DNA from: JAEUMY01 sp033764435
GTDB lineage: Bacteria > Pseudomonadota > Gammaproteobacteria > Burkholderiales > Usitatibacteraceae
DNA length: 64,000 nucleotides
Assembly (NCBI GenBank): GCA_033764435.1
Contig: JANRIX010000010.1
Location: 62,001-126,000, forward strand
Direction of reading: 5' to 3'
In this document: positions 1-8,445 of the stretch, piece by piece
Numbering within the stretch: position 1 is the stretch's first letter
Layout: each line of letters starts with the position of its first letter
Program-made: the position numbers and the translations under genes
Notes under the pieces: model-generated
What the model was told of the DNA's origin: nothing
The model's input: the letters and a program-made list of their open reading frames with translations, nothing else
The model's database searches: none

Positions 1-441
1 AACCAGCCGCGCGACCTTGTCGCCGGACACGACTTCGACCGGCTTCTTCACCCGGATGTACTGCTTGGATCGCGATTGTTCAACGATGCCTGCAGACTGC
101 AGCAGAAACACGAAGGGTGCCGCGCTGCCGTCCATGATCGGGACTTCCTCGGCCGACAGGTCCACGTAGGCGTTGTCGATGCCGAGCCCGGCAAAGGCGG
201 ACAGGAGATGCTCGATCGTGGAAATGCGCGCACCGTTGCCCTCGATGACAGTGGCCATGCGCGTGTCCTTGACGTTCAGCGCGTGCGCACGGACTTCCGG
301 ATTATCGGGGAGGTCGGTGCGGCAGAACACGATGCCCGTATCGGCCGGCGCGGGGCGCAGAACCATGACCACCTTGGTGCCGGTGTGAACACCGACGCCA
401 GTGGCGCGGACAACGTTTTTCAGGGTGCGCTGCAGAATCAT
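1..441 (-). CDS. lpxC: LpxC, UDP-3-O-acyl-N-acetylglucosamine deacetylase (N-terminal part, runs off the window)
   Basis: LpxC is the zinc deacetylase that performs the committed step of lipid A synthesis in the cytoplasm. The visible 147 codons begin MILQRTLKNVVRATGVGVHTG, the usual LpxC start, and include the EHLLSAFAGLGIDNAYVDL stretch that holds the first zinc-binding histidine. The C-terminal half with the HxxxD zinc motif lies outside the window. It follows ftsZ, as is normal for the end of a dcw cluster, but is separated by 254 bases. No Shine-Dalgarno is visible; instead a GCGAATATTCGC palindrome occupies the region 6-17 bases before the ATG. Confidence 0.96.
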   Translation of the reverse strand, partial: MILQRTLKNVVRATGVGVHTGTKVVMVLRPAPADTGIVFCRTDLPDNPEVRAHALNVKDTRMATVIEGNGARISTIEHLLSAFAGLGIDNAYVDLSAEEVPIMDGSAAPFVFLLQSAGIVEQSRSKQYIRVKKPVEVVSGDKVARLV

Positions 442-695
442 GGGCTGCGAATATTCGCGATGCTCGCGTTAACTGATTGATTAATTGATTGTTTCAATTT
501 TACCACGGAAGCCTGCCTGCAAACTCAGGGTGAGCAGTCGGAAATCGCTCAAGACCAACGAGGGGCCTGCTTTTTTGAGGGAGCAGGGCCACCCGGTGCG
601 CAGAGGAGGTCGCACCGGGGGCCGGTTACGTCAGACAGGGCGAGGCAAGCCCTGCCGTGCATCTACGTCATCGGACTGAAACCCAGCGTGAAGGC
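442..695. promoter_or_regulatory. ftsZ-lpxC intergenic region
   Basis: The 254 bases between ftsZ and lpxC contain two inverted repeats (592-600 with 611-619, nine perfect pairs; 566-571 with 582-587) and a shorter one (636-641 with 649-654). They could form hairpins in the ftsZ transcript, but no clear U-run follows on the minus strand. The lpxC-proximal side (471-500) is AT-rich with a TTGAAA (complement of 492-497) and repeated TTGATT/AATT units, so an lpxC promoter is plausible. No -10 box is convincing. Confidence 0.4.
447..458. repeat. GCGAATATTCGC palindrome, lpxC leader
   Basis: Perfect intergenic copy. It ends 6 bases before the lpxC ATG, where a Shine-Dalgarno would be expected. 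Confidence 0.98.
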
Positions 696-1892
696 TCAGT
701 CCGCCTGCTTGCGCAAGAACGCCGGGATGTCATACATCTCGACACCCGACTGCTGCATGGCGCTCACCGTGGCATCACGACGACGGCGGGTGACGGCGGG
801 CGTGTCCAGCTCGCTGTAGTTCACCTGCGCGCCGGCCTGCATGCCCGGCATGCTGCCGATGTTGCCGAAAGCGTCGTCCGTGCCGGTACGGGCCATGACC
901 GGGGCGGAGTACACCATCTTGGGCTGGCGCTGGGATGAGCTGCCGCCCAGTCCGGTCGCGACAATGGTCACGCGGAGCTGATCGCCGATGGCGTCATCGA
1001 GCACGTTGCCATAGATCACGGTCGCATCCTCGGCGGTGAAGCTGCGGATGGTGTTCATGACCTCGTGCACTTCCTTCAGCTTCAACGACTTGCTGGCCGT
1101 GATGTTGACCAGCACACCGCGTGCACCGGTGAGGTTCACATCTTCCAGCAACGGGCTCGCGACCGCACGCTCGGCGGCAACCTGGGCCCGATCCGCGCCC
1201 GAGGCCATGGCCGATCCCATCATGGCGACACCGTTCTCGCTCATCACCGTGCGCACGTCGGCAAAGTCGACGTTCACCAGGCCGGGGCAGTTGATCACCT
1301 CGGCGATGCCGGCGACGGCGCCATTGAGCACATCATTCGATGCGCGGAAAGCGTCCTCGTAGCTCACGTCATCACCCAGCACCTCCATGAGGCGGTCGTT
1401 GGGGATGATGATGAGCGAGTCGACATGCTGCTTCAGTGCCTCGATGCCGGCCTCGGCCACGCGCTGCCGCTTGCCTTCGAACGAGAAGGGCTTGGTGACG
1501 ACGGCAACAGTGAGGATGCCCATCTCGCGCGCGATCTCGGCCACGATCGGTGCGGCACCCGTGCCCGTCCCGCCACCCATGCCGGCGGTGATGAAGAGCA
1601 TGTCGGCACCTTCCACCAGTTCCTGGATGCGCTCGCGGTCCTCGATGGCGGCCATGCGGCCCACATCGGGATTGGCACCTGCGCCCAAACCCTTGGTCGT
1701 GCCGGTGCCGAGTTGCAGTTGCGTGCGGGCCTGGCTTCGCTTCAGTGCCTGCGCGTCGGTGTTCATGGTGATGAACTCGACACCATTCACGCCGTTCGTG
1801 ATCATGTGGTCGACCGCGTTGCCTCCGCAGCCTCCCACGCCGATCACCCTGATGACGGCTTCAGGTTGTTGTGATTCCACTAGCTCAATCAT
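696..1892 (-). CDS. ftsZ: FtsZ, tubulin-like cell division GTPase
   Basis: FtsZ polymerises into the Z ring at midcell. The 398-residue protein has the nucleotide-binding GVGGCGGNAV at residues 18-27, the tubulin signature GGGTGTG at 106-112, and the catalytic T7 loop NVDFADV at 207-213. It ends with the conserved tail DIPAFLRKQAD that binds FtsA and ZipA. I chose the ATG at 1892 because GAGGAGA lies 7 bases upstream and MIELVE matches the family. An upstream in-frame start would add 11 residues but lacks such a site. It lies 70 bases after ftsA, the largest gap between ftsZ and mraZ. Confidence 0.98.
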   Translation of the reverse strand: MIELVESQQPEAVIRVIGVGGCGGNAVDHMITNGVNGVEFITMNTDAQALKRSQARTQLQLGTGTTKGLGAGANPDVGRMAAIEDRERIQELVEGADMLFITAGMGGGTGTGAAPIVAEIAREMGILTVAVVTKPFSFEGKRQRVAEAGIEALKQHVDSLIIIPNDRLMEVLGDDVSYEDAFRASNDVLNGAVAGIAEVINCPGLVNVDFADVRTVMSENGVAMMGSAMASGADRAQVAAERAVASPLLEDVNLTGARGVLVNITASKSLKLKEVHEVMNTIRSFTAEDATVIYGNVLDDAIGDQLRVTIVATGLGGSSSQRQPKMVYSAPVMARTGTDDAFGNIGSMPGMQAGAQVNYSELDTPAVTRRRRDATVSAMQQSGVEMYDIPAFLRKQAD

Positions 1893-1962
1893 GGTTACTC
1901 TCCTCTGCTTGGTAAGTACTTCCACTGCGACACTTCATAGATGACCACTCGAAAAAGACAAC

Positions 1963-3201
1963 TCAAAAATTCCCCGTGAACCACTTCTTCATGCGTTCGA
2001 ATAGATGGTTCACGTTGCCCACCTGCATGCGCACATGCTGGTCGCGCTTCATCTGCTCCAATCCCGAAATCAGCAGGCCCACGCCCGTCGAGTAGCGCGG
2101 ATTGCGCACCACCTCTGACAAGCCGCCGGTGTAGTTGGGTACGCCGAGACGCACCGGCATGTGAAACACCTCCTCGCCCAGCTCGACCATGCCCGCGAGC
2201 GACGAGCTGCCGCCGGTCAGCACGATGCCGGACGACATGAGCTCCTCGAATCCCGACTGCCTCAGCTCGCGCTGGATGAGCGAATACAGTTCCTCGACGC
2301 GGGGCTCGATCACCTCGGCCAGCGTCTGGCGTGAAAGCTGGCGGGGTTCGCGGTCGCCCACGCCCGGCACTTCGATCACATCGTTCACGCTTGCCAGCTG
2401 GCGCAGCGCGCAGCCGTGGGCGATCTTGATGTCCTCGGCATCCTTGGTCGGCGTGCGCAGCGCCATCGCGATGTCATTGGTGATCTGGTCGCCCGCGATG
2501 GGGATCACGGCGGTATGACGAATCGCGCCGCCGGTGAACACGGCGATATCAGTCGTGCCGCCGCCGATGTCGACCAGGCACACACCAAGGTCCTTCTCGT
2601 CCTGCGACAGCACGGCCAGCGCGGAGGCGAGCGGTTGCAGCACGAGGTCTCGCGGCTCCAGCCCGCAGCGGCGCACGCACTTCATGATGTTCTGCGCGGC
2701 CGACACCGCACCGGTGACGATGTGCACCTTCACCTCCAGCCGCACGCCGCTCATGCCCACCGGCTCGCGCACATCCTCCTGGCCGTCGATGATGAATTCC
2801 TGGGTCAGGATGTGGAGGATTTGCTGATCCATCGGGATGTTCACCGCGCGTGCGGTCTCGATCACGCGATCCACGTCGAACTGCGAGACCTCCTTGTCCT
2901 TGATCGCCACCATGCCGTGCGAGTTGAAGCTCTTGATGTGCGAGCCGGCGATGCCGGTTATGACATCCCGGATCTTCACGTCGGCCATCAGCTCGGCTTC
3001 CTCAAGCGCGCGCTGGATGCCGTTCACCGTGGACTCGATGTTCACCACCACGCCCTTCTTGAGCCCCTTGGACGGATGGCTGCCCATGCCGATGACCTCG
3101 AGCGCGCCATCGGGCGTGACCTCGGCCACGATGGCGACGATCTTGGACGTGCCGATGTCGAGGGCAACGAGCAGATTCTTGGTTTCGCGCGGCTTGTTCA
3201 T
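1963..3201 (-). CDS. ftsA: FtsA, actin-like Z-ring membrane tether
   Basis: FtsA is an actin-fold ATPase that anchors FtsZ to the inner membrane and recruits later division proteins. The 412-residue product starts MNKPRETKNLLVALDIGTSKI, contains the phosphate-binding DIGT and VDIGGGTTDIA motifs and the adenosine motif LTGGSSSLAGM, and ends in the amphipathic helix RMKKWFTGNF that binds membrane. The ATG overlaps the ftsQ stop as ATGA. A longer in-frame reading upstream is only ftsQ in another frame, with a composition unlike a protein. Confidence 0.97.
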   Translation of the reverse strand: MNKPRETKNLLVALDIGTSKIVAIVAEVTPDGALEVIGMGSHPSKGLKKGVVVNIESTVNGIQRALEEAELMADVKIRDVITGIAGSHIKSFNSHGMVAIKDKEVSQFDVDRVIETARAVNIPMDQQILHILTQEFIIDGQEDVREPVGMSGVRLEVKVHIVTGAVSAAQNIMKCVRRCGLEPRDLVLQPLASALAVLSQDEKDLGVCLVDIGGGTTDIAVFTGGAIRHTAVIPIAGDQITNDIAMALRTPTKDAEDIKIAHGCALRQLASVNDVIEVPGVGDREPRQLSRQTLAEVIEPRVEELYSLIQRELRQSGFEELMSSGIVLTGGSSSLAGMVELGEEVFHMPVRLGVPNYTGGLSEVVRNPRYSTGVGLLISGLEQMKRDQHVRMQVGNVNHLFERMKKWFTGNF

Positions 3202-4046
3202 GCTTTTTTCTTTCGGCTGGCTTGTTCTTTTTCGTACTGCAGCATCTCGGGGGTCTTCTGGATGGCGAGCCCGGCGGGATAGCGCAGGTCCACGCGCAGC
3301 CCGGGCTGCTTTAGCATCACGACATCCTGGCGAACCCGGGCAAAGCGTTCGAGTCGGGCGAGCGTTTCCTCGCGGCCCAGCTCGATGCGGGTGTTGTCGC
3401 CAAGGCGCACTGACCACGCCCGTCGGTCAGAGAGTCGGACTTCTGCGGGCACTTCGCCCAGCACTGAGGCAACACGCGCAGCTTCGGCCACGACAATGGG
3501 GGCGGTCCCCGGCGGACCGGCGAGCAGTGGCAATTGCAGGTCGTGATCAGCGTTGAACACTTCACTTTTCGTGTTCACGAGCAGCGACCGGTCCTGTTCC
3601 TGCCAGATCGCAAGCGGCTGATGCTCCTCGACGGCCAGCTCGATGCGGCCTGGCGGGATGCGCCGCACCTCGACATCCCGAACCCAGGGCAGCGCCTTCA
3701 CGCGCTCGCGGACCAGATTGAGATCCAGGGTGAGCACATCGGCGTTGTCCGGCAGGGCATTGAGGCGAAGGGCTTCCGCGTCGACGCGATCCAGCTTGCC
3801 GTGCACCACGAGCTCGGTCACGGGCATGCGCGGCAGATGGCCGAGCGCATACCAGCCGGCACCAATGAGCCCAAGACCGATGACCACGCCCGCCAGGGCT
3901 GGCAAATGTCTTGCAATGGCGGTGCGAATATTCGCATCGCCCTCCTCCGCGCCACGACGCGTGGCCATGGGGCCGCGCGGCTCGGGCTTGCCGCCGCGGT
4001 TGCCAAATGAGCGCTTGGCATTCTGTCTGGGCGTCCAGATGATCAC
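3198..4046 (-). CDS. ftsQ: FtsQ, divisome scaffold protein
   Basis: FtsQ is a bitopic inner-membrane protein that links FtsB/FtsL to early divisome proteins. The 282-residue product has a basic cytoplasmic tail, one membrane helix near residues 46-66, a POTRA domain starting at MPVTELVVHGKLDRV, and the FtsQ beta domain. I chose the GTG at 4046 because it overlaps the ddl stop as GTGA, matching the coupling along this operon. An internal ATG (MATRRG, residue 28) is possible. The cytoplasmic tail is where a GCGAATATTCGC copy adds ANIR at 38-41. Confidence 0.93.
   Translation of the reverse strand: MIIWTPRQNAKRSFGNRGGKPEPRGPMATRRGAEEGDANIRTAIARHLPALAGVVIGLGLIGAGWYALGHLPRMPVTELVVHGKLDRVDAEALRLNALPDNADVLTLDLNLVRERVKALPWVRDVEVRRIPPGRIELAVEEHQPLAIWQEQDRSLLVNTKSEVFNADHDLQLPLLAGPPGTAPIVVAEAARVASVLGEVPAEVRLSDRRAWSVRLGDNTRIELGREETLARLERFARVRQDVVMLKQPGLRVDLRYPAGLAIQKTPEMLQYEKEQASRKKKA
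3924..3935. repeat. GCGAATATTCGC in ftsQ
   Basis: Reads ANIR at residues 38-41, in the unstructured cytoplasmic tail of FtsQ. Confidence 0.98.
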
Positions 4047-4972
4047 GCCCGCGCCTCCGCATCGGTGGTGGCCAGGGCGAGAATTTCCACGCACAGGTCC
4101 GGATAGTCGATGCCATCGGCACGCGCAGAGATCGGCACGAGGCTGTGCCCAGTCATGCCGGGCGAGGTATTCAGCTCCAGGAACGAGTAGCTGCCGTCGG
4201 CGCGCAGCATCACGTCGGCGCGTCCCCAGCCGCGACAGCCCAGCAGGCGGAACGCCTTCATGGTGTCCGCCTGGATACGGGTCTCGATGGCCGAATCGAT
4301 ACCCGACGGACAGTGGTATTTCGTGTCGTCGGTGAAATATTTGTTCTGGTAGTCGTAGTTGCCCTGCGGGGCCTCGATGCGCACGATGCGCAGCGCCCGC
4401 TCACCCAGCACCGATACTGTCAGCTCCTTGCCATCGACAAACTCTTCGGCAATCACCAGCGGATCGAACTTGGCGGCCAGTTCATAGGCGGCGCCCAGCT
4501 GCACTGTGCTGGTCAACTTGGTGAGACCGATGGTCGAACCCTCGCGCCCCGGCTTCACGATGAGCGGCAGGCCGAGATCCTGCGCGGTCTGGTGCCAGTC
4601 GCTGCTGCCGTTCAGGATGCGGTATTTCGGCGTGGGGATGCCTGCGCTCTGCCAGATCATCTTGGTGCGCCACTTGTCCATCGCGATGGCGCTCGCCATC
4701 ACGCCCGAGCCGGTGTAGGGCAGCTTCATCACTTCCAGCGCGCCCTGCACAGTGCCGTCCTCACCGAACCGGCCATGCAGCGCAATGAACACGCGCGCAA
4801 AACCGTCGCGCTTCAGCTCGAAGAGATCGCGCTCGGCAGGATCGAACGGATGCGCATCCACACCGCGCTCCTTCAATGCCTTCACGATGCCCGTGCCGGA
4901 CATGAGAGAGACTTCCCTCTCTGCAGAGGGGCCGCCCATGAGTACTGCCACTTTTCCAAAATCCTTAGCCAT
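4043..4972 (-). CDS. ddl: D-alanine--D-alanine ligase
   Basis: Ddl joins two D-alanines with ATP to give the dipeptide added by MurF. The 309-residue ATP-grasp protein begins VAVLMGGPSAEREVSL, has the ATP-lid segment KPGREGSTIGLTK, and ends with the metal and substrate motif FLELNTSPGMTGHSLVP. Length and motifs match DdlB-type enzymes. It overlaps murB by 8 bases and ftsQ by 3, so it sits inside the translationally coupled run. Confidence 0.97.
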   Translation of the reverse strand: MAKDFGKVAVLMGGPSAEREVSLMSGTGIVKALKERGVDAHPFDPAERDLFELKRDGFARVFIALHGRFGEDGTVQGALEVMKLPYTGSGVMASAIAMDKWRTKMIWQSAGIPTPKYRILNGSSDWHQTAQDLGLPLIVKPGREGSTIGLTKLTSTVQLGAAYELAAKFDPLVIAEEFVDGKELTVSVLGERALRIVRIEAPQGNYDYQNKYFTDDTKYHCPSGIDSAIETRIQADTMKAFRLLGCRGWGRADVMLRADGSYSFLELNTSPGMTGHSLVPISARADGIDYPDLCVEILALATTDAEARA

Positions 4973-5909
4973 TCTTTAGCTCACCAATGACCCGCACTTC
5001 CTGAACCAGATCGACCCCGGTCTTTTCCAGCACCGTGTCGTGCATTGTTTTCACCACCACTTCGATGTCCGCCGCCGTGGCGCCACCCAGATTCACCACG
5101 AAGTTCGCGTGCTTTGGCGACACCTGCGCGCCACCCACCGTGAAGCCTTTCAACCCGCATGCCTCGACCAGACGACCCGCGTGATCGCCTGCCGGATTGC
5201 GGAAGGTCGAGCCGGCATTGGGCTGGCCCAGCGGCTGCGTGGCCACGCGGCGCTTCAGCCAGTCGGTGATGCGCGCCTTGGCGACCGCTTCGCTGCCGGG
5301 GCGGAACTTGAAGGTCGCGGCGATGAACCACTCTTCGTTGGCCCCTTGACCCACTTCACGCAACGCGACGTGTCGATATCCGATGTCGTAATCCACCGGG
5401 TGTCGCTCGCGCACCATGCCTTTCCGATCCACCGTGGTCACGGATTCGACGTATTCCCAGGTTTCCGAGCCGTAGCAGCCCGCGTTCATGGCCAGCGCGC
5501 CGCCAACCGTACCGGGCACGCCAGCGAGGAATTCCGCACCCTCCAGGCTGGCGCGTGCCGCATGGCGCGCCACCTTGGGCGAGGCCACGCCGGCTTCTGC
5601 GAATATTCGCGTGACACCATCGGCGTTCATACGTTCCTCAATGCCATTCAGCAGACCGTGCGTGAACACCACCGTGCCCGGGACACCGCCGTCGCGAACC
5701 AGTAGATTGCTGCCCAGGCCGACGAAGTGGATCGGCTCGTCTGCCGACAGTGATTTGAGGAACGCAATGAGATCCTCGCGATCCGCCGGCCAGTACGCGC
5801 GCGCTGCCGCGCCGCCCGCGCGCCAGCTCACGTGCTTTGCCATCGGCTCGTTCAACTTGAGCTCGCCGCGCAGTGGAGTCATATGGAGGATGTCGGACAT
5901 GTCCATCAC
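4965..5909 (-). CDS. murB: MurB, UDP-N-acetylenolpyruvoylglucosamine reductase
   Basis: MurB reduces the enolpyruvyl group to lactate, giving UDP-MurNAc; it uses FAD and NADPH. The 314-residue protein shows the FAD segment VGLGSNLLVRDGG (about 63-75), LAGVPGTVGGALAMNAGCYG, the catalytic serine in NAGSTFRNP, and a terminal glutamate region VQEVRVIGE. YDIGYRHV matches the substrate-loop tyrosine of type I enzymes. A GTG at 5909 overlaps the murC stop (GTGA); the ATG at 5906 is the alternative, with AGAAGG placed well for either. Confidence 0.96.
   Translation of the reverse strand: MMDMSDILHMTPLRGELKLNEPMAKHVSWRAGGAAARAYWPADREDLIAFLKSLSADEPIHFVGLGSNLLVRDGGVPGTVVFTHGLLNGIEERMNADGVTRIFAEAGVASPKVARHAARASLEGAEFLAGVPGTVGGALAMNAGCYGSETWEYVESVTTVDRKGMVRERHPVDYDIGYRHVALREVGQGANEEWFIAATFKFRPGSEAVAKARITDWLKRRVATQPLGQPNAGSTFRNPAGDHAGRLVEACGLKGFTVGGAQVSPKHANFVVNLGGATAADIEVVVKTMHDTVLEKTGVDLVQEVRVIGELKNG
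5599..5610. repeat. GCGAATATTCGC in murB
   Basis: Reads RIFA at residues 101-104, just before the AEAGV segment of the FAD domain. Confidence 0.98.
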
Positions 5910-7342
5910 GCAGCCTTCTGCACGGCGTTGGACACGCCACTGAACGATCCCGCCGCCGCGGAGCGTTTCACCAACTGGGCGGCAAGCTGGCCGATGGAAC
6001 CTGCGCCCATCACCAGCACCACGTCGCCGGGACGCGCGACGTGCGCAACGGCGTCGGGCATATCGGCCATGGCGGCGACAAAGTGCGGCGCGCGCTCGCT
6101 GATCGCCTTCACCGCGCTGGCAAGATCGCGCCCTTCAGCGCCCGCGATGAGCGGCTCGCCCGCCGCATAGACTTCCGTCAGCACGGCCTCATCCGCACTG
6201 GCGATGACCTGCGCGAAGTCTTCCATCAGGTCACGCGTGCGGGTGTAGCGGTGCGGCTGGAAGACGAGCAGCAACCGCTGGCCCGGATAGGCGCCGCGCG
6301 CGGCCGCGAGGGTTGCGGCCATTTCCGCCGGATGGTGGCCGTAGTCATCAATGACCAACGCCGAGCCCCCTGCGACCGGCAGGGTGCCTGCGCGCTGGAA
6401 GCGCCGCCCGACGCCGCTGAAACTCTCGAGTGCGCGCACGATGGCCGCATCCTCGACTCCACACTCACGCGCGATGGCGATAGCAGCCAGCGCATTCTTC
6501 ACGTTGTGTTCGCCGGCCAGATTGAGCAGCACGGCAAGCTCGCTACCATCCTTGCGCGACACGGCGCGGAAGGACATCGACGTGCCTTTCGCCACGATAT
6601 CCACGGCGCGCAGGTCGACGTCCTCTCCCAAGCCGTAGGTCAACACCGGCCGGGTGAGCCTGCGCTGCAGGTTGCGAATATTCGCATCGTCGCCGCACAG
6701 CACGGCGAGTCCATAGAACGGCAACTGCTCGATGAAATCGGCGAACGCGGAGAGCAGCCGGCCGAAGTCGTGGCCATACGTCTCCATGTGGTCGCGGTCG
6801 ATATTGGTCACGACGGCCATGACGGCCTTGAGATGCAGGAACGAGGCATCCGATTCGTCGGCTTCAGCGACCAGGTATTCACCCTGCCCCAGCTTGGCGT
6901 TGGCGCCGATGCTGTTCAGCCGACCGCCGATGACCACCGTGGGGTCCATGCCGGCGTCGGTCAGCACGTGGGCAATGAGACTGGTTGTCGTGGTCTTGCC
7001 GTGCGTGCCGGCGACCGCGATGCCCTGGCGGAAGCGCATCAGCTCGGCCAGCATGACGGCGCGCGGGATTACGGGAATCTTCTGCTCGCGCGCGGCCTGG
7101 ACCTCGGGGTTGTCTTGGGCCACAGCCGAGGAAACGACTACAACATCCGCATTGCGAATATTCGCAGCGTCATGACCGACGCTTACCGTGGCCCCAGCGT
7201 CACGCAGACGACGCACACCCTCGCCTTCGCTGAGGTCGGAGCCGGACACGACATGGCCGAGCTGCAGCAGCACCTCGGCGATGCCGGACATGCCGGAGCC
7301 ACCGATGCCAATAAAGTGAACGTGGCGGACCTTGTGTTTCAT
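5906..7342 (-). CDS. murC: MurC, UDP-N-acetylmuramate--L-alanine ligase
   Basis: MurC adds L-alanine to UDP-MurNAc, the first Mur ligase step. The 478-residue protein starts MKHKVRHVHFIGIGGSGMSGIAE (Rossmann loop), has the ATP P-loop AGTHGKTTTTS, the DESDASFLHL Mg motif, and the C-terminal VIDDYGHHPAEM and FQPHRYTR motifs. The ATG at 7342 overlaps the murG stop as ATGA; an upstream extension is not family-like. It holds two repeat-palindrome copies. Confidence 0.97.
   Translation of the reverse strand: MKHKVRHVHFIGIGGSGMSGIAEVLLQLGHVVSGSDLSEGEGVRRLRDAGATVSVGHDAANIRNADVVVVSSAVAQDNPEVQAAREQKIPVIPRAVMLAELMRFRQGIAVAGTHGKTTTTSLIAHVLTDAGMDPTVVIGGRLNSIGANAKLGQGEYLVAEADESDASFLHLKAVMAVVTNIDRDHMETYGHDFGRLLSAFADFIEQLPFYGLAVLCGDDANIRNLQRRLTRPVLTYGLGEDVDLRAVDIVAKGTSMSFRAVSRKDGSELAVLLNLAGEHNVKNALAAIAIARECGVEDAAIVRALESFSGVGRRFQRAGTLPVAGGSALVIDDYGHHPAEMAATLAAARGAYPGQRLLLVFQPHRYTRTRDLMEDFAQVIASADEAVLTEVYAAGEPLIAGAEGRDLASAVKAISERAPHFVAAMADMPDAVAHVARPGDVVLVMGAGSIGQLAAQLVKRSAAAGSFSGVSNAVQKAA
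6674..6685. repeat. GCGAATATTCGC in murC (second copy)
   Basis: Reads ANIR at MurC residues 220-223, in the central ATPase domain after the CGDD turn. Confidence 0.98.
7154..7165. repeat. GCGAATATTCGC in murC (first copy)
   Basis: Reads ANIR at MurC residues 60-63, directly before the conserved ADVVVVSSAV strand of the UDP-binding domain. Confidence 0.98.
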
Positions 7343-8445
7343 CTCGCCACTCCCGAACACTCGGCCGCACACTGCATCGTTGCATGCGCCTTGCCCAACG
7401 CGCGCGCCTTTTCCGCCATGGCCTGAAGCGTTTCGCGGGTCAGCGATTTCAACATGTCGGCCAGCTGCTGCGGCGACGTGTCCTTTTGCTGCGCAATACG
7501 GGCCGCACCTTGATCGGCGAGGAACGCAGCGTTGTGCGATTGCTCGTCCTCCACCGCATAAGGCAGCGGAATGAAGATTGCGGCAACACCCGCGGCCGCC
7601 ACTTCAGCCACCGTCATGGCGCCAGCGCGGCACACGATCACGTCACACCAGGTGTAACGCGCTGCCATGTCGTCGATGTAAGGCAACACTGTCGCCGTCA
7701 CACCGGTTGCGGCGTAAAGCGCCTGCAATTCATCGAACAGCTTCGCGCCGGATTGATGCACGACCTCCGGCCGCTCGTGCGCCGCCATCGCGGCCAGCGC
7801 CTCGACCACCAGCTTGTTCATGCCTTGCGCGCCGAGGCTGCCGCCCACCACGAGCAGGCGCAGCGGACCCGTACGGCCGGCATAGCGTGCTGCCGGCGCA
7901 GGCACCGCGGCGATCTCAGAGCGCACCGGATTACCCAACCACTGCGGATGGCTCGGCTTCGGCAGGAGCTTGGGCAGCGCGTTCTTGATCGGCTTGTCGT
8001 AGGCGTTCGGGAATCCGACCAGCACGCGATCCGCAATGACCGCCAGCACACGATTGGCGAGCCCCGCCACCGCGTTGGATTCATGGATCACCAGCGGCGC
8101 GCCGTACAGGACGGCCATCATGCCGCCCGGGAAGGTGACGTAACCGCCCATGCCCAGCGCCACATCCGGCTTCACGCGCAGCATGACGCGCCAGCACTGC
8201 CAGAAAGCACGCAGCAGATTCAGCGGCAGCAGCAGCCAGCGCAGCAAGCCCTTGCCGCGCAGACCGGAAAAGGTGATGCGCTCCAGCGGGTAGCCCGCTT
8301 TGGCAACCAGCGTGTTCTCGATACCTTCCGGCGTGCCGAGCCATACGATGCGCCAGCCCTGGGATGCGAGTTCGCCGGCAATGCTGAGCCCCGGATAGAC
8401 GTGGCCGCCCGTGCCAGCTGCCATGACCAAGAGCGTGCGACTCAT
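7339..8445 (-). CDS. murG: MurG, lipid II-forming GlcNAc transferase
   Basis: MurG transfers GlcNAc from UDP-GlcNAc to lipid I on the inner face of the membrane, giving lipid II. The 368-residue GT28 protein begins with the glycine-rich loop MAAGTGGHVYPGL, has VVHxxGAK-like VVHQSGAK and the donor-site motif VCRAGAMTVAEVAAAGVAAIFIPLPYAVEDEQ. It overlaps ftsW (ATGA) upstream and murC downstream. Confidence 0.97.
   Translation of the reverse strand: MSRTLLVMAAGTGGHVYPGLSIAGELASQGWRIVWLGTPEGIENTLVAKAGYPLERITFSGLRGKGLLRWLLLPLNLLRAFWQCWRVMLRVKPDVALGMGGYVTFPGGMMAVLYGAPLVIHESNAVAGLANRVLAVIADRVLVGFPNAYDKPIKNALPKLLPKPSHPQWLGNPVRSEIAAVPAPAARYAGRTGPLRLLVVGGSLGAQGMNKLVVEALAAMAAHERPEVVHQSGAKLFDELQALYAATGVTATVLPYIDDMAARYTWCDVIVCRAGAMTVAEVAAAGVAAIFIPLPYAVEDEQSHNAAFLADQGAARIAQQKDTSPQQLADMLKSLTRETLQAMAEKARALGKAHATMQCAAECSGVAR

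Noticed and set aside
1963..3417. Longer ftsA start with 72 extra residues
   Set aside because: The extra part reads through ftsQ, is Arg/Pro-rich and does not match FtsA; ATG 3201 overlaps the ftsQ stop.
5873..7426. Long plus-strand open frame (517 codons) antisense to murC
   Set aside because: It mirrors the GC-rich codons of murC, has no family-like motifs and is His/Arg/Gln-rich. The same applies to the long antisense frames over mraY/murD (10398-12077), murF (12074-13495) and ftsI (15120-17114).
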